64,000 nucleotides of DNA from an uncultured Bacilli bacterium (GTDB lineage: Bacteria; Bacillota_I; Bacilli_A; RF39; UBA660): contig CAKPCB010000001.1 in assembly GCA_934141245.1 (NCBI GenBank), positions 124,001 through 188,000 of the forward strand, read 5' to 3'. A program made the position numbers and the translations under genes. The notes under the pieces were generated by a model. It did no database searches. It was given only the letters and a program-made list of their open reading frames with translations, and was not told the DNA's origin. Positions 26,300 to 35,603 of the stretch are shown here, in pieces. Each line of letters starts with the position of its first letter. Position 1 is the first letter of the stretch.

Positions 26300-27247
26300 T
26301 TAAAATATAAGTGTGCCTAATATTCTTTGTGTGTTTTTAAAGTTTAGTTTTGCTACAGAACTAAGCTTTTCTTTTCCATATTTTTCAACTATTTCTCTGC
26401 CAATAGAGTCAACCATAGGACCAGCTCCTTTTGGTAATGGAATATGTAATTCATCACTTAATTTATCAAATTCTTTTATAAATATGTATCTACTAATAAT
26501 AGAAGCACATGCAACAGCTAAGTTTTTATCTTCGGCTTTTGTCATAAAAGTTATACCTCTTTGAATATTAGTAGATTCTTTTATATAATCATAATATCTA
26601 TTTTCTCTTGCAAATTCATCAACTATTATATAATCATAGTCTAATGTTTCTTCATGTGTCATTTTCCATAAAACTTTGTTATGCATTATGGCTTTAATCT
26701 TATTTATATTATTGTCTATAGTAGAGTATTTTTGATTATATTCAGTATTAGTTAAAATAATGCTTTTATATTTAACAAGTTTAATTATTTCTGGTGCTAG
26801 TTTCAATATTTTATCGTCAGTTATTTTTTTTGAATCTCTAATTCCTAATTTATCTAGTTTATCAACATCATTGATGTTAACATAGCAACTTGTTACAACA
26901 ATTGGGCCAAAATAATCGCCAGTACCAACTTCATCCGAACCAATTGATGATGTTCTATGATATTTTGAATAATCAGTCTCAAGTTCTTTTTTTGATGTCT
27001 CTATTGCAGTTTTTTCCATTGCCCAAATTGATGACTCTACATCAGCAGAAGTGCCTTGAAACATAACTTTATTTTCGCCCTTTTTATTTTTGTCATATAT
27101 AGTTATTACAACATCTTCATTGACCGCTTGCATAGTTACATAAGGAATTTTTTTCCCTCTATCATTATTTTTATAAAATTTTAACATCTTTTCTTTTGTT
27201 TCATCATCTACTTTTAATACTATACAGTTAAATTTATCTTTTGCCAT
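26300..27247 (-). CDS. rnhC: Ribonuclease HIII
   Basis: Cuts the RNA strand of RNA-DNA hybrids. 315 residues: an N-terminal TBP-like substrate-binding domain (about 1-85) and a catalytic domain starting 'SSIGSDEVGTGDYFGPIVV' with D105 and E106. The HIII feature is the D-E pair in place of the D-E-A-G-R-G of HII. 'LGIRDSKKITDD' and 'DEFARE' supply further conserved residues. ATG 27247 follows GAGGTG. It overlaps nothing, but no hairpin separates its stop from that of the convergent DUF421 gene. Confidence 0.95.
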   Translation of the reverse strand: MAKDKFNCIVLKVDDETKEKMLKFYKNNDRGKKIPYVTMQAVNEDVVITIYDKNKKGENKVMFQGTSADVESSIWAMEKTAIETSKKELETDYSKYHRTSSIGSDEVGTGDYFGPIVVTSCYVNINDVDKLDKLGIRDSKKITDDKILKLAPEIIKLVKYKSIILTNTEYNQKYSTIDNNINKIKAIMHNKVLWKMTHEETLDYDYIIVDEFARENRYYDYIKESTNIQRGITFMTKAEDKNLAVACASIISRYIFIKEFDKLSDELHIPLPKGAGPMVDSIGREIVEKYGKEKLSSVAKLNFKNTQRILGTLIF

Positions 27248-27401
27248 TTAAACACCTCTTTTATAATTATAACATGTTAATAATATGTTTTCCATAAAAA
27301 CTAAGTGTAAAACATATGTAAAAATTTCTCTTTTTCCTTTTCAACATTAGTATTAAGACTTATAATTTAATTATATATTAAAGTTAAATAGAGGGATTAA
27401 A

Positions 27402-27623
27402 ATGAGAGAAGAAGGTAGTGTTGTTTTTTATGATGGTCATACTGGAATAATAAGAAGTAATAAGGGTGTTGAATATACACTTCTATATAAAAACATTTAT
27501 GATTCTTTTGAAAGGGATAGTATAAAAGCCGGGGATAAAGTTACCTTTGAAGTAAGTATTAACAATTTAAGTAATATTGGGTTTGGAAAAATAAAGATAG
27601 CACTTCTTGTTAAAAAAATATAG
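27402..27623 (+). CDS. Small OB-fold/cold-shock-like protein
   Basis: 73 residues. The pattern 'GSVVFYDGHTGIIRSNKGVEY', followed by 'AGDKVTFEVSI', resembles a cold-shock or OB-fold domain (strand, turn with Gly, then G-D-x-V-x-F). The aromatic RNP motifs of true cold-shock proteins are not clearly present, so nucleic-acid binding is a guess. It has a GAGGG ribosome site and is 25 nt upstream of the 1193-codon gene, with which it is probably co-transcribed. Confidence 0.55.
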   Translation: MREEGSVVFYDGHTGIIRSNKGVEYTLLYKNIYDSFERDSIKAGDKVTFEVSINNLSNIGFGKIKIALLVKKI

Positions 27624-27648
27624 TATTATGTGGGTTAGGTGAATAGTA

Positions 27649-30600
27649 ATGAATAATGTACTAATAGAAGAATTAAATAGGTTAATACGTGATAAAAAAT
27701 ATAATGAAATTGTTAGTAGTTTTACATTAGATGATAGAATAGAGTTTGTAAAAAACTATGAGATTTCAGCCAGCAGTTATTCAAATGAAATATTTAAAAG
27801 TATTTTCACTAGAGAAGAAGCAACATTATTATATAAGAATAGAATAGATGAGTTTGATGATGTATCAATTGTATATGTTATAAGTCCACTTGATGATGAT
27901 GAAAAGGAAAAATATTTATCTGGTGTTAGGGAAACAGGAAGTAATGAGCCGATTATAAAAACATTTACTTCGGATGAAAAAAAGATAGAGCACTTAAGTG
28001 AAATATCAGAGGATTTTGATAAAGCATTGCTTGTTTCAGAATTTAGATTAGATGAAGATAAAATTAAATGCTTAGACTATTTAGTATCTATACGTTATTT
28101 AAAAAAAATTATTGAAAGCTTTATTAGCGAAGAAAATAAACTAAAAGAGCTATATAGAATTATTGATGATGAAGATAGATTATCTATAATAGAGGATTTT
28201 TCATCAGATGAATTAAAACTAATGGCATTAAAATATATAACTAATGATGAGAAAAAAATAGAAGTTATTTCAGGTTTTAAATCAGATGAGTTAAAGCAAA
28301 CTTTGTTAAGTAATATAAGTAGAATTACTTCAGCAACTAAAGAAGAAATAAAAAAAAGTCCTAATGATTTATATAAATCTATTTTAATAAAGCAGTTAAA
28401 AACGGATGAAGAAAAGCTAAGCATGTTAGGTGAACTAGATGATGAATATTATAGATTAGGTATTATTAAAGAATTTAAAAGTGATGAGTTAAAACTAAAT
28501 GCAATGAATTATATAGAAAGCCAATATGTAAAGGTAGAAGTATTACAAAGCTTAATTTATTTACCTTATGAAACTGCTATAAAATATATTTCTACTATGA
28601 CATCAGATAGTCTTAAAGCACAAACAATATATTTATTATCAACAGATATGGAAAAGGAAAAGTGTTTAAGCTTGTTAACAACAGATTCTGCTAAATCCCA
28701 TATTATAAGAAGATTTGATGAAGATTTATATAAGCAAAGAGCAATAGATAAAATAGAAATAGAAGGATATAAAGCAGATATTATTTTAAGCATAAATTCT
28801 AAGAAAATCGTATTTGATGAAACAAAAAAGCTAGCAAATAAATCTTATAAATTATTCATTGCCCAACACCACAGTCAAAACATTTTAAGTCTTCAAATTT
28901 TGGCATTATGCGATGTGCCATTCTCATATTTAAAAAGAGTAATTGATAATTATCAGTTTTTTCCTAATTATATAGGAGAATGTCAATCTTTTATTGATAC
29001 ATATTCAAAAGCATTAAAACTAAATCCAAATCATTTAACAACATTTATAGCTAAATTTGGATTAAAAACATTAAAGTATATAGATAATCATAATTTAAAA
29101 TCATTAATTAATTTAGATGAAGAAATGTTTAATAAGTATATAGATTTACTTACTAGTCAAGATACAAAATTAAATATGGATGTTGTTAATGATATGATTA
29201 ATTCATACCTATCATTTAAATTTAAAATAGAGAATAAAGATTTATATAATACTTTCCCAATGCTTAAATCTATAATTGATGATGGTAGAGAAGAAGAGCT
29301 TTCAAAAACAATACAATTTATTCTTGAATCAATTAAGAATTTTACAACACAAGAACAATCAAAAAAAATGACTAAAATAATGAATGAAATAATGAATAAC
29401 TATACAAATTTTGATGGATTTATTAAAAAGTTAATGCAGCAGGATATTGATGCACTAAATAAACTTCATGAAATTACTAATTATTATCTAATGCAATGTA
29501 AAAATTATTATATAAATTGTGAAATGGATAAAACATTATCTTCTATGAAATTAAAAAAAATATATAATAAGAATGCCTTGATAAAACATTTAGTAGAAAA
29601 GCAAATTACATATAAGTCGTTATTAGAAGTAGTTAAATTAAATAAAGATAAATTGGATAAAGATTCAAGAGAATTAGTTGATGATGAAGAACTACTAAGA
29701 AAGGTGTTCGAATTCAAAAGAAATCCAAATGTTCAATTTGAGAATAATGCTATTCGTAGTAGAGTAATACAAAATCTAGTTGCATTCAATGGAATATTTT
29801 CTAGATTATATGAGTTAGATCTATTGCCTTCACCAAACTATGGAGATATAAAATTTGAATATGCTCCATATGATGCAACAAACGAAGAATATATTACGTT
29901 AGTATGTAATATTGATACTCAACATTTATGTAATTTAATGAAAGATTCAGATACTTATAATAGCTTAGTGGAAGTGTTAAAAAAATATAGATTTTTAGGT
30001 TTTGGTAGTATCTTTGATAAAAAATTAGAGAGTATGGGATTAATAGATGGTATAGAAGCTTCGTATATTTTGATTAATTACTATGAAGTAATAAAGGAAT
30101 ATGTAGATAGTCTTAACATTAATAATTTAAATATTCCTATAATAAATATGTTAAAACTAATTAGTGCTTATGGTGAAAGCTCAATAAAGTATAAAAAATT
30201 ATTTGGTGAAGAAGATTATCTCTTAATAAAAAGCAATCCAGCACCTGAATCTGCTAGTAATATACTAGATGAAGATAGACTTAGAATTGCATCAAATTAT
30301 GTTAAAAAATTGTATCAAAAAGAATACGTTACTATACCTTCATTTGATCAAGATGTTACACTAGAAAATGGAAAAGTAATTAACGTAGTAGTAGGTAATA
30401 ATACAAACATTATTAATATAACTTATGGTGAACGAACTGGCGCTTGTATGAGAATCGGTGGTAATGCAGAGTCATTATTAAACTTTTGTATTACTAATCC
30501 AAATGGTTTTCATATTAGATTTAGTAATGAATCTAATCAATTGATAAGTCGTGTTAGTGGATTTAGAAATGGAAATACTGTGTTTTTAAACGAACTAAGA

Positions 30601-31230
30601 TATTCTAAGGATAAAAACTATAGTGATGCTGATTTAGTTAATTGCTGTTGTAAAGTTTCTAATATGCTTATAGATTTAACAAAAGATAGTATGTACCCAA
30701 TAGAAAATGTTATTATATCGAAAAGTTATGCATTGCTTGCTGATAAGAAAAGAGTTTACTTTCCTTTAACTGTTTCAAATATAAAGAGTGGATTGGGAGA
30801 TTTTTATTCTGATGTTAGTTCCATGAATGCAGTAGTGCTTACTAAAAAGGACAATACAAAAGAATTAGAGATAAGACTTGGTCCACAAAATACAGAAAAG
30901 TATAAGCCAGTAAGAGATAAAATCTGTAGATATAGTGGAAGCGATACACAACAAATACAAGAACATAAACTAAAACTGGAAATAATTAATCAATTATTAG
31001 ATGGCATAGACTTTTGTGATGTTATGTGTGAAGAAGAAGAAATGAGCAATTTAAAATCTGCAAGCTTTGGTGAAGATTGGTATGTCATAATAGATAATGA
31101 TTGTAATATAAGAAAGTATGTTATGCCTAATTCATTAAATAAAACATATGCAGAAAATGAAATAAATGATGAAATAAAACTAATGTCAAAAAAAATACAA
31201 TCAATTGATAGTGCAAGAAGCCATAAGTAG
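27649..31230 (+). CDS. Large helical-repeat protein with conserved-looking C-terminal domain, unknown function
   Basis: 1193 residues, no signal or membrane segment. Residues about 100-400 contain at least nine helical units marked by S-D-E-x-K-[LI] or similar ('FTSDEKKIEHL', 'FSSDELKLMAL', 'FKSDELKLNAM'), spaced 18-45 residues apart, as in an alpha-solenoid. The middle (about 400-780) is helical and lysine-rich. The last about 300 residues differ: they hold 'YGERTGACMRIGGNAESLL' at 926 onward, 'LISRVSGFRNGNTVFLNELR', and a Cys triplet 'NCCCK'. C933 and the Gly pair look like an active or binding site. I do not recognise the family. It follows the small OB-like gene and precedes a short secreted protein. 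Confidence 0.75.
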   Translation: MNNVLIEELNRLIRDKKYNEIVSSFTLDDRIEFVKNYEISASSYSNEIFKSIFTREEATLLYKNRIDEFDDVSIVYVISPLDDDEKEKYLSGVRETGSNEPIIKTFTSDEKKIEHLSEISEDFDKALLVSEFRLDEDKIKCLDYLVSIRYLKKIIESFISEENKLKELYRIIDDEDRLSIIEDFSSDELKLMALKYITNDEKKIEVISGFKSDELKQTLLSNISRITSATKEEIKKSPNDLYKSILIKQLKTDEEKLSMLGELDDEYYRLGIIKEFKSDELKLNAMNYIESQYVKVEVLQSLIYLPYETAIKYISTMTSDSLKAQTIYLLSTDMEKEKCLSLLTTDSAKSHIIRRFDEDLYKQRAIDKIEIEGYKADIILSINSKKIVFDETKKLANKSYKLFIAQHHSQNILSLQILALCDVPFSYLKRVIDNYQFFPNYIGECQSFIDTYSKALKLNPNHLTTFIAKFGLKTLKYIDNHNLKSLINLDEEMFNKYIDLLTSQDTKLNMDVVNDMINSYLSFKFKIENKDLYNTFPMLKSIIDDGREEELSKTIQFILESIKNFTTQEQSKKMTKIMNEIMNNYTNFDGFIKKLMQQDIDALNKLHEITNYYLMQCKNYYINCEMDKTLSSMKLKKIYNKNALIKHLVEKQITYKSLLEVVKLNKDKLDKDSRELVDDEELLRKVFEFKRNPNVQFENNAIRSRVIQNLVAFNGIFSRLYELDLLPSPNYGDIKFEYAPYDATNEEYITLVCNIDTQHLCNLMKDSDTYNSLVEVLKKYRFLGFGSIFDKKLESMGLIDGIEASYILINYYEVIKEYVDSLNINNLNIPIINMLKLISAYGESSIKYKKLFGEEDYLLIKSNPAPESASNILDEDRLRIASNYVKKLYQKEYVTIPSFDQDVTLENGKVINVVVGNNTNIINITYGERTGACMRIGGNAESLLNFCITNPNGFHIRFSNESNQLISRVSGFRNGNTVFLNELRYSKDKNYSDADLVNCCCKVSNMLIDLTKDSMYPIENVIISKSYALLADKKRVYFPLTVSNIKSGLGDFYSDVSSMNAVVLTKKDNTKELEIRLGPQNTEKYKPVRDKICRYSGSDTQQIQEHKLKLEIINQLLDGIDFCDVMCEEEEMSNLKSASFGEDWYVIIDNDCNIRKYVMPNSLNKTYAENEINDEIKLMSKKIQSIDSARSHK

Positions 31231-31302
31231 TTAACTAGCTTTTGATTGAAAAAACAAGTTTTATATGATATATTTTTATTAGAAAAGATAAGGTGATTAA
31301 GG

Positions 31303-31809
31303 TTGAAAAGTAAGAAAAATAGAAATATTGCTATAATGGTTTTGATATGTATGCTTGTTTTTATGGCAATAGGTTACGCCTTTGCAACAACAAGATTAAA
31401 TGTGAAAGGAACTAGTAAAACAACTGGTAAATGGGATGTTGAAATAGAATCAATTAATGCAAGAGAAAATGAAACAAATACAAAGACACAATCTATAACA
31501 ATAGATAGTCAAAATAAAACAAGTGCAAATATTGCACTTACAATGTTACAACCTGGTGATTATGTTGAATATGATGTAGTTGTTACAAATAATGGTAATA
31601 TTCCAGCAAAGCTTGATGATATTTTAATTACACAAACTACACATGAAAATGAAATTAGGCTTACACATACCGCAGAAACAGGAATAGTAATTGATACCTC
31701 TAAACAATATAGTTTTGTTATAAAAATGGAATTTCCACTAACTGCTACAAAAGTAGTAACTAATGAGAAGTTAAACTATTTAGTTGATTTAACATTTAAA
31801 CAAGTTTAA
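31303..31809 (+). CDS. TasA/camelysin-like secreted protein, N-domain only
   Basis: 168 residues starting at TTG, 6-8 nt after AAGGTGAT; no ATG lies near the correct place. The signal is like those of the tandem proteins at 18588 and 20156: basic start (KSKKNRN), core, 'VFMAIGYAFATTRLNV'. The single beta domain has 'MLQPGDYVEYDVVVTNNGN', matching the middle of the paralogues' first domain. No LRR region follows; it ends near the point where the others continue. It probably works as a small matrix or fibre subunit. Confidence 0.7.
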   Translation: MKSKKNRNIAIMVLICMLVFMAIGYAFATTRLNVKGTSKTTGKWDVEIESINARENETNTKTQSITIDSQNKTSANIALTMLQPGDYVEYDVVVTNNGNIPAKLDDILITQTTHENEIRLTHTAETGIVIDTSKQYSFVIKMEFPLTATKVVTNEKLNYLVDLTFKQV

Positions 31810-31823
31810 TAAGTAAGACTGAG

Positions 31824-31857
31824 AGCTACCAACTTAGAAATGGTAGCTTTTTCTTTT
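31824..31857 (+). terminator. Terminator after the short TasA-like gene
   Basis: AGCTACCA pairs with TGGTAGCT, then TTTTCTTTTT. Confidence 0.8.
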
Positions 31858-31876
31858 TAAAATTCATGATGAAAGG

Positions 31877-31905
31877 TTGACTATCAAACAATTGTATTAT
31901 ATATT
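31877..31905 (+). promoter_or_regulatory. Promoter of the ruvA operon
   Basis: TTGACT (31877-31882), 17 bp, TATATT (31900-31905). A second possible -10 (TATAAT, 31962) has no good -35. Confidence 0.55.
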
Positions 31906-31985
31906 TTAAATGTAGAGTATGAATATATTAATGAATGCTTTTTAGAAAACAAAATATGTTGTATAATTATTCTGGAGGTATTAAT

Positions 31986-32546
31986 ATGTATGATTATATA
32001 AAAGGAGTTATAACTGGTATCTATTCTAATTCAATAGTAGTTGATAATAATGGTATTGGTTATTTAATATATACACCGAATCCATATTCATTTCAGGAAA
32101 ATAATGAATATAAAGTATTTGTGTATCAAAATGTAAAAGAAGATGAGTTGTCACTATATGGATTTAAAACAATAGAAGAAAAAGAGTTGTTTTTAAAACT
32201 GATTAGTGTTAAAGGATTGGGACCTAAAATGGCTTTACCTATACTTGCAACAGGTTCAGTATCTGGTGTTGTTGATGCTATTGAAAGAGAAAATATTCTT
32301 TATTTAAAGAAGTTTCCTAAAATAGGTGATAAAGTTGCTAAACAAATGATATTAGATTTAAAAGGAAAACTTGGTGTTATAAATACAGATAGTATAGTAA
32401 ACAGTAATTCTTATGAAGAGTTGATTGAAGTATTAAAAGGTTTAGGTTATAAAGAAAAAGAGTTTAAGACTATAATAAATAAAATAGATGCTAGCTTATC
32501 TATAGAAGATCAAGTAAAAGAAGCACTAAAATTATTATTAAAATAG
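31986..32546 (+). CDS. ruvA: Holliday junction DNA helicase subunit RuvA
   Basis: Binds four-way junctions and loads RuvB for branch migration. N-terminal OB domain 'YDYIKGVITGIYSNSIVVDNN', helix-hairpin-helix 'LISVKGLGPKMALPIL' and 'LKKFPKIGDKVAKQMILDL', and a C-terminal RuvB-contact helix bundle. 186 aa; the ATG at 31986 lies 7 nt after GGAGG, and an in-frame start at 31935 is upstream of it. tdk and a nucleotidase lie between this gene and ruvB. Confidence 0.95.
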   Translation: MYDYIKGVITGIYSNSIVVDNNGIGYLIYTPNPYSFQENNEYKVFVYQNVKEDELSLYGFKTIEEKELFLKLISVKGLGPKMALPILATGSVSGVVDAIERENILYLKKFPKIGDKVAKQMILDLKGKLGVINTDSIVNSNSYEELIEVLKGLGYKEKEFKTIINKIDASLSIEDQVKEALKLLLK

Positions 32547-32555
32547 AGGTGTAAC

Positions 32556-33179
32556 ATGGCAAAGATGCATTTTAAGTATGCAAGTATGAATTCAGGTAAA
32601 ACCATTGATTTAATGAGAACTGCATATAATTATGAAGAAAATGGATATAAAGTCTTAGTATTAAAACCAGCACTTGATACTAAAGCAGGTAATAAAATTT
32701 CATCTAGAATTGGACTTGAAAGAAATGTTGATTTTTTGATTTTAAAAAATGATTCAATTGCAGAAAAACTTAAAAATCATTTAAATGATATAAATTGTAT
32801 TTTAGTGGATGAATCACAATTTTTAACTTCATCACAAGTAGATGAATTGTGGATTATTTCAAAAATCATGGATATACCTGTGCTTTGCTATGGACTTAGA
32901 ACAAATTTTATGTTGGAATCATTTGAAGGTAGTAAAAGACTTTTAGAAGTTTCTGATATATTGGAAGAATTAACTACACTTTGTAAATGTGGTAATATAG
33001 CAAGATATGTTGGAAGATGTAAGAACGGAGTTTTTGAAACCGAAGGTGAGGAAATAGTTATTGATGGAGCAAAAAATATAGAATATTATCCATTGTGTGG
33101 AGAATGTTATTTAAGAAAAGTTAAAAAGATAAATTTTGATAAATACAGAGGAGAAATGCAAAGTGAGAATAGGAATTGA
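32556..33179 (+). CDS. tdk: Thymidine kinase
   Basis: Type II enzyme that phosphorylates thymidine to dTMP. P-loop 'YASMNSGKTIDLM' (residues about 8-20), 'CILVDESQFL' with the catalytic Glu region, a lasso-like C-terminal part and a zinc site from two Cys pairs ('CKCGN' and 'CGEC'). 207 aa. It starts 9 nt after ruvA and overlaps the nucleotidase gene by 17 nt, so translation is coupled to the enzyme that may remove the phosphate again. Confidence 0.92.
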   Translation: MAKMHFKYASMNSGKTIDLMRTAYNYEENGYKVLVLKPALDTKAGNKISSRIGLERNVDFLILKNDSIAEKLKNHLNDINCILVDESQFLTSSQVDELWIISKIMDIPVLCYGLRTNFMLESFEGSKRLLEVSDILEELTTLCKCGNIARYVGRCKNGVFETEGEEIVIDGAKNIEYYPLCGECYLRKVKKINFDKYRGEMQSENRN

Positions 33180-33705
33180 TATTGATGATACTATAACTAA
33201 TACAACAGAAAAGATGATGGAGTATATTAAAAAAAGTGGAATGGATAGTGATCCTAGTGAAGATTATTGTAATTATACAACTGAACAACTTAATGATTAC
33301 AGAGAATTACTTGAGAAATATATAGAACCGGTACTTTCTAGTGTAACTCTAAAAGATGGATGTGTTAGTGCAATAAACAAGTTGAAAGAAAAGGGTAATA
33401 CAATATATATAATTACTGCTAGAAGTAATAGATATAGCAATAATATTTATGATTTGACAGTTGACTATTTAAATAAAAATGGTATTATTTATGATAAATT
33501 GTTATTTGGATATGAAAATAAAAGAGATATTTGTATAGAAGAAAAAATAGATTATATGATTGATGATAATATTAGTGTTTATGATTCACTTGTTGATACA
33601 TCTACTAAACCAATTTTATTTGGAAAAGGCGATAATAAAAGGGAAAGAGTAGATAGTTGGACTGATATGTTATCTTTTTTAAATGAGGAGGGTTATGATG
33701 GATGA
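33163..33705 (+). CDS. 5'-nucleotidase, deoxy (pyrimidine) family, YqfW-like
   Basis: HAD-superfamily protein of 180 residues. Motif I is '[11 protein letters not shown]' with the two catalytic Asp, motif II is in '[13 protein letters not shown]', and motif III/IV is '[18 protein letters not shown]'. Such proteins dephosphorylate deoxynucleoside monophosphates. GTG 33163 is chosen because AGAGGAGA lies just upstream and the motif is then near the N-terminus. Overlaps tdk by 17 nt and ruvB by 8 nt. Confidence 0.8.
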   Translation: MRIGIDIDDTITNTTEKMMEYIKKSGMDSDPSEDYCNYTTEQLNDYRELLEKYIEPVLSSVTLKDGCVSAINKLKEKGNTIYIITARSNRYSNNIYDLTVDYLNKNGIIYDKLLFGYENKRDICIEEKIDYMIDDNISVYDSLVDTSTKPILFGKGDNKRERVDSWTDMLSFLNEEGYDG

Positions 33706-34744
33706 GAAAAAAATACTTAGTGAAGAAAAAATAGATGGTGATGATATTAATGAGGAATCTATAAGACCTGAACTTTTAAGTGAGTATATTGGACAAAAGG
33801 ATGTTAAAGAAAATATAAAAGTTTTTATAGAAGCTGCTAAAATGAGAGGTGAAACACTTGATCATGTTCTATTATATGGTCCACCTGGACTTGGTAAGAC
33901 AACCCTTGCATATATAATAGCAAATGAAATGGGTACATCTATCAAAACAGCAAGTGGACCTAGTATTGAGAAATCAGGAGATTTAGCTGCAATACTTTCA
34001 TCGCTTGAACCAGGTGATGTATTATTTATTGATGAGATACATAGAATGCCATCATATATTGAAGAAATATTATATCCTGCTATGGAAGATTTTACACTTG
34101 ATATTATTATTGGAAGTGAAGGAAATAGTAAAAATATTAAAATCAATTTACCTCCATTTACATTAGTTGGAGCAACAACTAGAGCTGGAGATTTAACTAG
34201 TCCATTAAGAGATAGATTTGGTATAATTTCAAAGTTAAAGTATTATGAAACTGATGAACTTGTGGAAATTATTAAAAGAACATCTAGAGTTTTAGGAGTT
34301 CCAGTAGAAGATGATGCCGCAAAGGAACTTGCGAGTCGTAGTAGAGGGACACCTAGAATTGCAAATAGACTATTTAAACGTGTAAGAGATTTTGCATTAG
34401 TTATGGGTAATGGTATTATTACACTTGATATTACAAAAGAAGCGTTAGGAAAATTAAAAGTAGATCAAGATGGACTTGATGAAACAGATCATCAACTATT
34501 ACGTGGAATAATTGAAAAATTTAATGGTGGTCCAGTTGGAATAGAATCTATTGCAAGTGTTATTGGAGAAGAAGTTACTACCATTGAGGATGTTTATGAA
34601 CCATTTCTATTACAAAATGGTTATATAAAAAGAACTCCTAGAGGAAGAGTTGTCACTGATAAGGGATATAAACACTTGGGATTAAATCCAAAGAGTGGAA
34701 CAAGTATACAAATTGAGTTAGATGTAGGTGAAATAGATGAATAA
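33698..34744 (+). CDS. ruvB: Holliday junction DNA helicase RuvB
   Basis: AAA+ motor of the RuvAB complex. 348 residues: Walker A '[12 protein letters not shown]', Walker B 'LFIDEIHR', sensor '[18 protein letters not shown]' and winged-helix C-terminus ('[19 protein letters not shown]'). Two ATGs in tandem (33695 and 33698) follow GAGGAGG; the second has better spacing. The last 8 nt overlap the next gene. Confidence 0.97.
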   Translation: MDEKKILSEEKIDGDDINEESIRPELLSEYIGQKDVKENIKVFIEAAKMRGETLDHVLLYGPPGLGKTTLAYIIANEMGTSIKTASGPSIEKSGDLAAILSSLEPGDVLFIDEIHRMPSYIEEILYPAMEDFTLDIIIGSEGNSKNIKINLPPFTLVGATTRAGDLTSPLRDRFGIISKLKYYETDELVEIIKRTSRVLGVPVEDDAAKELASRSRGTPRIANRLFKRVRDFALVMGNGIITLDITKEALGKLKVDQDGLDETDHQLLRGIIEKFNGGPVGIESIASVIGEEVTTIEDVYEPFLLQNGYIKRTPRGRVVTDKGYKHLGLNPKSGTSIQIELDVGEIDE

Positions 34745-35603
34745 TAATAGATATTTAGGAGATATTTTAAGTATTGATAGAAAAGGTACAATGGTAAAAG
34801 ATGATGCTTATAGTATAACTATTGATGAAAATAATAATTTTAATTTAAAAGTGTATATTGCAGACCCTATAACAGATAATAAATCATCATTATATTATGT
34901 AAAAATGTGGGCAAGAAGAGAAGAAGAAAAGGTTGCAAAGTTTTCACCTAAAGGTGCATTAAGAAATTATTCATTATGTGAAGAAGAAGAAAAAAATGCA
35001 TTTTGTTTTTCTTTTAAAATAAACCAAAAGGGAGATGTTATTGGTTTTAATATCGAAAAGAAAAAAGTTCAAATTGATTTGGAGCTAGAACACGACGATG
35101 TTTTTGATATTGTTGATGAAGAAAGTGAACTTTGTGATTATATATGTTTAAGTAATCAATTGGCTGAACTATTATATTCAAAAAGAACTAATGGGAAAGA
35201 GTTTAAAGGCTACACAGATGATAATTCAGAATACAATTTACCTTTTCCTAGGGAGTTTAACTTATTATTAAATAGTTATTTAACTAAACAGATATATGAT
35301 GTAGTTCCACTTATATACAACGTAAAAGAAGTTGCTGAGTATAAAGGTAATTATGAAATGTGGTATTATACATCCACTCCAACCAAAACTATAATCACAG
35401 GGGATTATTATGCATCGTTTACATCACCACTTAGAAAAGAAGAAGATTTTATTAATTTGAAAATATTAAATGATATTTTTATTGAAGATTTAATTGAAAG
35501 CAAAAAAGAAAATTTAATAGAAATATATAGAGAATATTTAGATGGATATATAAGAATGAAAGAAGAATCTTTAACAACAGGATATAAAAGGAGGGCAGTA
35601 TGA
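34737..35603 (+). CDS. Small RNB-like protein (RNase II/R fold), probably altered active site
   Basis: 288 residues. The start '[17 protein letters not shown]' followed by 'NLKVYIADP' aligns with 'FTIDCDQTKDRDDAVGI' and 'LLKVSIAHV' of RNase R at 49566. The end '[16 protein letters not shown]' aligns with the RNB 'HFTSPIRRAPDLI' motif. Of the four catalytic Asp of RNase II-type enzymes, three seem present (D14, D22, D23) and the third of the set is Val20. The cold-shock and S1 domains of RNase R are absent and the RNB middle is much shorter. It overlaps ruvB and queA by 8 and 4 nt, so it is part of that operon. It could be an inactive or specialised RNA-binding relative. Confidence 0.65.
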   Translation: MNNNRYLGDILSIDRKGTMVKDDAYSITIDENNNFNLKVYIADPITDNKSSLYYVKMWARREEEKVAKFSPKGALRNYSLCEEEEKNAFCFSFKINQKGDVIGFNIEKKKVQIDLELEHDDVFDIVDEESELCDYICLSNQLAELLYSKRTNGKEFKGYTDDNSEYNLPFPREFNLLLNSYLTKQIYDVVPLIYNVKEVAEYKGNYEMWYYTSTPTKTIITGDYYASFTSPLRKEEDFINLKILNDIFIEDLIESKKENLIEIYREYLDGYIRMKEESLTTGYKRRAV

